Origin: Chromera velia
Taxonomy: Eukaryota; Sar; Chromeraceae
Assembly: GCA_018398765.1 (NCBI GenBank)
Contig: JAHBMJ010002951.1
Span: forward strand, 830 to 13,199
DNA: 12,370 nt
Direction: 5' to 3'
A model generated the notes under the pieces. It was given only the letters and a program-made list of their open reading frames with translations. It was not told where the DNA came from and did not search any database. This document shows positions 8,005 through 12,370 of the stretch, one piece after another. Within the stretch, counting starts at the first letter, position 1; each line of letters begins with the position of its first letter. Made by a program: the position numbers and the translations under genes.

Positions 8005-8991
8005 TCAGCCCTTCACGCAGGCCCGACGCGATCCAACCATCCTCATAAGACCCACATGAACGCCACAAAACCGAAAGCAGAGGGGGGAGAGAGAGGATGA
8101 CGAGAGAGAAGAGGGGGAAAAGAAGAGAACGCGTGCAGAGAGAAACCTAACGGATACTTTCAAAATTTCATGATGAACGAAGAGGGAGAGAGCGGGAGTG
8201 GCACAGACAGACTGACAGAGAAGAAGAGGGAAAATCTGTAGACAGCTTCCCCGGATGACAGACAGCCACAGAGAGATCATGGAAGGAAGGAAAGAAGGAA
8301 GGAAGGGGGGTAGAGGGGGAGGGAAGAAGAGGGAAGAGTCTCTATCCATACAGAAAAAGAAAGAAGTGCTTTCATGCATTCACTCATCCATTCATTCGTG
8401 CGTTCGTTCGATCGTCAATCCGTCGGTATCCATTCATGCATGCATCCATCTACTTTTCCATTCATTCATTCATTCATTCATTGAAAGAACGAGAGGTCGT
8501 TGCCGCGTCATTTTCTTCCTTCTTTCAACCGTTGATCGAGGACTCAACCATCGTTCCGGCCCCCTTGATTTCTTTTCTCTTCTTTCTGACAACTAACCGT
8601 CAGTACGAAAAGAGCTCTCTCTACATGCATGCTCCATCATTAGCAGCTTCAGCACGAAAGCAAAAGTCGACAAAAGAAAAGAACCCGACGATCCTTGGAC
8701 CAAACGGGAAAAAAATATACATTCGTTTGTCTGCTGCATTCTGTACGAAGTAAACAACCGCAGCACAAGCACACGCACACAACAGACAATGCAGCGAATT
8801 CTTCGGTCTCCTCCCTCCCCCCCCTTCGCCTTTTGCAAGACGGAAGAGAGATTCACTCACTGCTGATGAGAATATGTTCAATCTGAACAAGTTACTCTCA
8901 CCACCAGAGACACAAGAGACTAGCAAGAGGAGTGCAAGTGCCTTCTCCCTGCTCACAGGTCAAAGGCTCACCTCCCTTATTCTTCACATAC
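8005..8991. other. Spacer with tetranucleotide repeats, no supported gene
   Basis: Holds a GGAA/GAAG-rich stretch (about 8281-8310), scattered ATTC/ATCC words (8376-8450), an (ATTC)n array at about 8459-8483, and otherwise unique sequence. The part nearest 9070 is probably the 3' untranslated and terminator region of the minus-strand helicase gene; no clear AATAAA signal was found on that strand. A minus-strand frame at 8621-8956 starts with a hydrophobic leader-like peptide, but its start codon is GTG, so it is not called. Confidence 0.4.
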
Positions 8992-9068
8992 CCATCTTCC
9001 TTCCTTCCTTCCCACCTCCCCCCTCTTCAGTCGTTCATTCACTCACTCACTCACTCACTCATTCATTC
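8992..9068. repeat. (TTCC) and (TCAC)n array abutting the helicase stop codon
   Basis: TTCC units near 8998-9010 are followed by CATTC and seven or so TCAC units up to about 9060, then ATTCATTC. The array ends within a couple of bases of the helicase TAG at 9070-9072, so it would be transcribed at the very start of that gene's 3' untranslated region, as (GTGA)n. Confidence 0.9.
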
Positions 9069-9069
9069 T

Positions 9070-11346
9070 CTACTTCTGGAAATACTTCTCGAAGTCTGAG
9101 GGCATCTCTTCGACCTGAGTCCCGTAAAACCTTTCGATCTCTTTCAGCTGCCGCATCTCCTCCCTCACCAGAAGGCTGATTGCCACCCCCTTTCTGCCAA
9201 GACGGCCCGAACGGCCGATTCGGTGAAGGTACGTCTCTTTGTGCAGAGGCAATTCCATATTCACCACCACCGACACACCTTGCACATCGATACCGCGAGC
9301 GAGGACGTCAGTCGCTGCGAGCACGCGACTGCGGCCGAGGGCAAAGTCCCTCATTGCCCCCCTTCTCTCCTCTCCCGTTAGCTCGGCATGAATGACAGAC
9401 ACAGAGTGACCATCGTTATCCATCTTCTGTGCCAGTCTCTTCACCCCGAGAATGGAGTTACAGAAGATGACCGACTGGGTGATGGAGATTTGGGCGTACA
9501 GATCGAGGAGGACCTCAACTTTCTGGTCGGGATTCTCAACGATGACGAACCACTGGCGAATGCCCTCGAGGGTCAACTGATCGCGTTTCACTAGAATCCT
9601 CAGAGGATCCCTCATGAAACGTCTCGCGAAGTCGACAGTCTCTCTGGGCATCGTCGCACTGAAGAGGGCAACCTGCACGTCCTTGGGGAGGGAGCGGAAG
9701 ATGTCCTTGACCTGGTCCTTGAAATCTCTTCCCAGCATCTTGTCGGCCTCGTCCATCACCAGCAGGGTCACCCCTGTCGTCTCAACATAGCCCTTTTCGA
9801 TCAATTGAATCAATCGACCAGGGGTGCCAATGACGATCTGGCAACCACGCTTGAGGGCCGCGATGTTGCCCCTCAGTTCCGTCCCACCCACACACAGAGG
9901 GCAGAACACACCCTCCATGTGCTGGGACATTGATCGGGTGACGTCGTAAATCTGCTCGGCGAGTTCACGGGTGGGGGCCATGATCACCACCTGACACTGA
10001 CCCCTACGATTTATCCCTCCCCCCCCCTCTTCACCCACAGGTGTGGTGGGATCCTTCAGACGCTGTAGGGAAGAAATGACGAAGGCACCAGTCTTGCCAG
10101 TGCCTGACTGAGCTTGGGCGATCGTGTCTCTGCCTGATAGGATTCGTGGGATGGCCTTCTGCTGAATGGTCACAGGTTTCTCAAACCCGTGGGAGAAGAT
10201 ACCCCTGAGAAGGGATTCCTTCAAACCCATCTCATCGAAAGTCGTGGGCTGAGGGAACTCTTCTTCTTTCTCTTCGACCTCGTCATGCTCATCCTCTTCT
10301 TCTTCGCGTCTGTAAGGGACAGGGGGGCGATCTCTCTTCTCTCTCTCCTCACGACGTGAATCAAAGTGATGACCTCCCTCATATCTCTTTCCATACGTCT
10401 CCTCTCCCCTGTCCCTGTATCCTTTCTCCCTGCCTCTCTCGTACCCATCCTCATACCTTCTCTCTCGATTACGGTCTCTGTCTCTGTCTCTGTGCGAGAG
10501 GTCGTCTCTATCCCTCCTCGAATACCTCTCCCTCTCTCCAGCAGACCGCTCACAGTCGTGGTCATCGTTGTACCTGCGATCTCTCCTTCCCCTCCTCTCA
10601 TAGGAATCGCCTTCCCGCCTTTCCTCGTCATCTCTGCGCCATCTGCTGCGACTGTGGCGGTCTTCATCACGGTAGCGGTCACGGTCACGGTTTCTATCTC
10701 GATCTGCGTCTGTCCTCCCACCTCTGTCTCTGTCTCTGTCGTCTCTGTGGGAGGGTCTTGCGTAGTTCCTCTCCCTTTCCGATCGATGTCGGGAGGGGGA
10801 GCGGGAACGCCGTCTCCTCTCTCTGTCATCCTCGACCTCACTCTGGTTCCTCATCTCATCTCCCGACTTTCCTTCGCCCCCCTTCCTCCTCTCACCCTTC
10901 CTTTCGTCATCCTTCCGAGAAGCAAACCTTTCCTCCTTCTGCCTCTCCCTCTCCGAAACCCTCTGGTCAATGCCGCCGCGGTCTTGACCTTTGGGTGTCC
11001 CATGAAGTCCTTTGGGTGTCCCATGAAGTCCTTTGGGTGTCCGATGAAGTCCAGCCTCAGCGAGGGGCGACCTGCGAAAAGAAGCCGGGAGCGGACAGAC
11101 AGTGAGTAGCTTGTGGTTTGAAGTTTGGCCAGCGGAAGAAGAGAAGAGTACTGGAGAGTTTCGGAACACGTACCGATCAGATGAGCGCACTGTCGATTCC
11201 CCAGCAGGAGAGACGGACGTTTTGCAGCTAAGAGCTGCGGAGCTTTCCTGTGCAGATGCACAGAGAGTGGGAACTTGCTTTCCAGCGGACAGCGAAGCTC
11301 CGGAAGTGCCCTCAAAGAGAGCGGAGTTTTGTTTTGTTGACATCAT
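9070..11346 (-). CDS. eIF4A-type DEAD-box RNA helicase with RS/RD-rich N-terminus
   Basis: Predicted ATP-dependent RNA helicase of 758 residues if translation starts at the ATG at 11346. Visible motifs: Q-motif region with GFEKPVTIQQ (about 387-396), motif I AQSGTGKT (411-418), Ia APTREL (457-462), TPGR (508-511), motif II DEAD (532-535), motif III SAT (563-565), motif V ATDVLARGID (678-687) and motif VI HRIGRSGR (708-715). The core from about 367 to the end is some 390 residues, the full length of ordinary eIF4A, and its AQAQSGTGKT and LTLEGIRQ signatures are eIF4A-like. Residues about 131-366 form a long Arg/Asp/Glu/Ser-rich tail with RDRDR and RSRSPSR runs, as known in splicing factors and spliceosomal helicases of the Prp28/DDX23 kind; this suggests a nuclear mRNA-processing role, but that is inference. 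The frame is open up to 11538, but that extension runs through the TATA-like box and the CpG-rich block, so I prefer 11346 (or the adjacent ATG at 11343). The stop is TAG. Introns cannot be excluded in the N-terminal 130 residues. An extra stretch of about 14 residues sits between motifs I and Ia. Confidence 0.93.
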   Translation of the reverse strand: MMSTKQNSALFEGTSGASLSAGKQVPTLCASAQESSAALSCKTSVSPAGESTVRSSDRYVFRNSPVLFSSSAGQTSNHKLLTVCPLPASFRRSPLAEAGLHRTPKGLHGTPKGLHGTPKGQDRGGIDQRVSERERQKEERFASRKDDERKGERRKGGEGKSGDEMRNQSEVEDDRERRRRSRSPSRHRSERERNYARPSHRDDRDRDRGGRTDADRDRNRDRDRYRDEDRHSRSRWRRDDEERREGDSYERRGRRDRRYNDDHDCERSAGERERYSRRDRDDLSHRDRDRDRNRERRYEDGYERGREKGYRDRGEETYGKRYEGGHHFDSRREEREKRDRPPVPYRREEEEDEHDEVEEKEEEFPQPTTFDEMGLKESLLRGIFSHGFEKPVTIQQKAIPRILSGRDTIAQAQSGTGKTGAFVISSLQRLKDPTTPVGEEGGGGINRRGQCQVVIMAPTRELAEQIYDVTRSMSQHMEGVFCPLCVGGTELRGNIAALKRGCQIVIGTPGRLIQLIEKGYVETTGVTLLVMDEADKMLGRDFKDQVKDIFRSLPKDVQVALFSATMPRETVDFARRFMRDPLRILVKRDQLTLEGIRQWFVIVENPDQKVEVLLDLYAQISITQSVIFCNSILGVKRLAQKMDNDGHSVSVIHAELTGEERRGAMRDFALGRSRVLAATDVLARGIDVQGVSVVVNMELPLHKETYLHRIGRSGRLGRKGVAISLLVREEMRQLKEIERFYGTQVEEMPSDFEKYFQK
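10990..11052 (-). repeat. Three tandem 21-bp units coding a 7-residue repeat in the helicase
   Basis: Three exact-length 21-bp units at 10990-11010, 11011-11031 and 11032-11052; the third differs by one base. On the minus strand they encode LH(G/R)TPKG three times (residues about 100-120 of the preferred protein), just before the RS/RD-rich tail. The unit is a multiple of three, so copy-number change would keep the frame. Confidence 0.95.
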
Positions 11347-11386
11347 TTTGAAGTGAGAGATGCGGGGGGAGAATCCAGTCATGCAC

Positions 11387-11398
11387 CTATATATATAG
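11387..11398 (-). promoter_or_regulatory. TATA-like box for the helicase gene
   Basis: CTATATATATAG, a perfect palindrome, lies about 42 bases upstream of the preferred helicase ATG at 11346. Transcription starting 25-30 bases downstream would begin around 11360, leaving a very short leader. It also argues against the in-frame upstream starts at 11382 and 11538. Being palindromic it could serve either direction, but the ENTH gene start is more than 430 bases away. Confidence 0.5.
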
Positions 11399-11471
11399 CC
11401 GTGTTTTCGATCTGCTTTGCTGATCGAGTTTTCTGCATGGTGCGTCAAGCCGATTAATCGATTAGAGCCGC

Positions 11472-11605
11472 GCACAAATTCGCGGCGCGCCGCGCGCGGC
11501 CTGCATATGCCCGCGGCGCGCGGCGCGGGCGCGCGCATTCATATCGTCACGACGGGGCACCGCCCGCGGACCGGGCCGCCGCCGCGCGGGCGCCGCCGTC
11601 TCTGA
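11472..11605. promoter_or_regulatory. CpG-dense block between two divergent genes
   Basis: An abrupt run of CGCG/GCGC words (for example GGCGCGCCGCGCGCGG near 11482) unlike any other part of the window. It lies within the 487-bp spacer between the divergent helicase and ENTH genes and contains several self-complementary stretches. Its position suggests a CpG-island-like shared promoter, but no transcription-start evidence is available. Confidence 0.5.
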
Positions 11606-11688
11606 CGAATTTTTCAGTTGCAGATTGCGACCAACACAACCATAACCCGTGCAGACTCTCACAGACTACGAATTGAAGAACCGCGCTG

Positions 11689-11721
11689 ATGCGTTTCCAC
11701 TCCAAGTCTGCAGAAATTTGA
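11689..11721 (+). other. Possible 10-codon upstream ORF in the ENTH gene leader
   Basis: ATG at 11689 and TGA at 11719-11721 enclose ten codons before the main start. A second ATG at 11739 opens a frame that runs past the main ATG and stops at 11850-11852. If transcription begins upstream of 11689, both could lower translation of the ENTH protein. Alternatively CAG/GTGAGG at 11756-11764 and GCACGCAG ending at 11832 could bound a 5'-leader intron of about 74 bases that removes most of the second frame. Confidence 0.3.
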
Positions 11722-11833
11722 TTCTCGTCCGAAGCTTCATGTGGGTTGAGGATTCAGGTGAGGCTGTGCGCTTTGAAAGTGACTCCACTCACTTTTTCCA
11801 ATTGTTGCACTCTTTTGATTGGAGGCACGCAGG

Positions 11834-12370
11834 ATGGACAGATCAGTTCTGAACAAAGCCACAACGGCTGACGATCAGCCCACTCCTGGGTATTTGTTTG
11901 GAGAGATTGCACGCCTCACATACACCACTCCCGATGCCTGTTATCTCATTGAAGACTATTTGATCAAAAAACTTCAGAGAAACGACCCGAACGTCAAAGT
12001 CAAAGTCTTGCGGATTATCAAACATGTCAGTGAAAAGGGGAAGCCAGATTTTCGTCGGAACATGCAAAGGCGCGCTGACGTCATCAAACAGTGTACACAG
12101 TACAGAGGTCCACCAGACCCGCTCAGAGGAGACGCACCGTCCAAGGCTGTTAGAGAGGAGGCGGAAGCGTGCTCCAAGGCCATCTTTGCCAACGAGGAGA
12201 CGTACAATGACGTCCAAACCTCTGGGCGCATCGAGGGTTTCGGCTCTTCTGCCCTTGATTCTTCGTCATCCTCTGCAGGCTATTCAGCTTCAGCCTCCCG
12301 ATTTTCCTATCAAGGAGCCGGGGGAGGGGGGGGCAGTGGGTCATCCTATTCGAATCCCGCCGTGCCGGGG
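11834..12370 (+). CDS. ENTH/VHS-domain vesicle-coat adaptor, tepsin/MTV1-like (3' end outside window)
   Basis: The first 179 codons of a gene that is still open at the window edge. The frame is closed upstream by a TGA at 11816, so the ATG at 11834 is the first usable start. Residues about 17-125 form an alpha-helical ENTH/VHS-type module. Diagnostic stretches are a YLIEDYLIKKL helix (38-48), VKVLRIIKHV (56-65), FRRNMQRRADVI (73-84) and PPDPLRGDAPSKAVREEA (93-110). The DPL(K/R)GDA-KAVRE signature is what I know from plant MTV1 and animal tepsin, accessory proteins of AP-4 or clathrin coats at the trans-Golgi/early endosome. It is followed by a GRIEGFGS segment (131-138) and a low-complexity Ser/Gly tail (141-172), typical of the unstructured linkers of such adaptors. 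C-terminal peptide motifs that would recruit AP-4 or clathrin lie beyond the window. A different ENTH/VHS protein such as an epsin is the main alternative, but the DPLRGD element favours the tepsin group. Confidence 0.85.
   Translation, partial: MDRSVLNKATTADDQPTPGYLFGEIARLTYTTPDACYLIEDYLIKKLQRNDPNVKVKVLRIIKHVSEKGKPDFRRNMQRRADVIKQCTQYRGPPDPLRGDAPSKAVREEAEACSKAIFANEETYNDVQTSGRIEGFGSSALDSSSSSAGYSASASRFSYQGAGGGGGSGSSYSNPAVPG

Noticed and set aside
8621-8956. Possible secreted protein with a hydrophobic leader on the minus strand
   Set aside because: It depends on a GTG start, has no other features, and lies where the helicase 3' untranslated region is expected.
10356-11109. Two long plus-strand open frames (about 247-249 codons) opposite the helicase N-terminus
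   Set aside because: They are antisense shadows of the Arg/Asp-rich repeat coding (Ser/Leu/Val/Pro-rich translations), have no motif, and overlap each other in different frames.
11347-11538. N-terminal extension of the helicase to an ATG at 11538
   Set aside because: The extra 64 codons are translations of the CpG-dense block and the TATA-like sequence, so they are more likely promoter.

Overview
The window looks like nuclear DNA of a eukaryotic microbe, most likely an alga or other protist. The reasons are two unmistakably eukaryotic genes (an eIF4A-type DEAD-box helicase with an arginine/serine-rich N-terminus, and an ENTH/VHS-domain vesicle-coat adaptor), spliceosome-type splice-site candidates, a TATA-like promoter, and a large load of microsatellites and degenerate satellite DNA. 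A chromerid-like alga is a guess that fits the texture; nothing in the sequence proves it.

Layout. (1) 1-2460: purine/pyrimidine-asymmetric DNA with a perfect 579-bp tandem duplication (1228-1809 and 1807-2388). A weakly supported plus-strand multi-exon gene may lie here, with small phase-0 Glu/Lys/Gly-rich exons and a possible last exon ending at 2459. (2) 2460-3101: no gene I can support. (3) 3102-4433, minus strand: one continuous frame with convincing protein texture but three internal stop codons, read as a decaying gene of unknown family. (4) 4437-5040: short simple repeats and a GC-rich inverted repeat. (5) About 5040-5540: a conspicuous AT-rich island. (6) 5538-6005: a degenerate satellite of about 70 bp rich in GATCGAT. 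(7) 6006-9069: about 3 kb of microsatellite-studded DNA between the satellite and the helicase stop, including a composite (TG)n/(GA)n tract and several tetranucleotide arrays. (8) 9070-11346, minus strand: the helicase gene. (9) 11347-11833: a shared divergent promoter region with a TATA-like box near the helicase and an extremely CpG-rich block. (10) 11834-12370, plus strand: the 5' part of the ENTH-domain gene, still open at the window edge.

The helicase and ENTH genes are divergently transcribed from a 487-bp spacer and may share control elements, but their inferred roles (RNA metabolism, and trans-Golgi/endosomal vesicle coats) are not obviously linked. I see no operon, CRISPR array, tRNA or rRNA. 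The most interesting leads are the RS-domain/eIF4A fusion architecture, the frame-preserving exon-fusing duplication, and the stop-interrupted orphan coding region.
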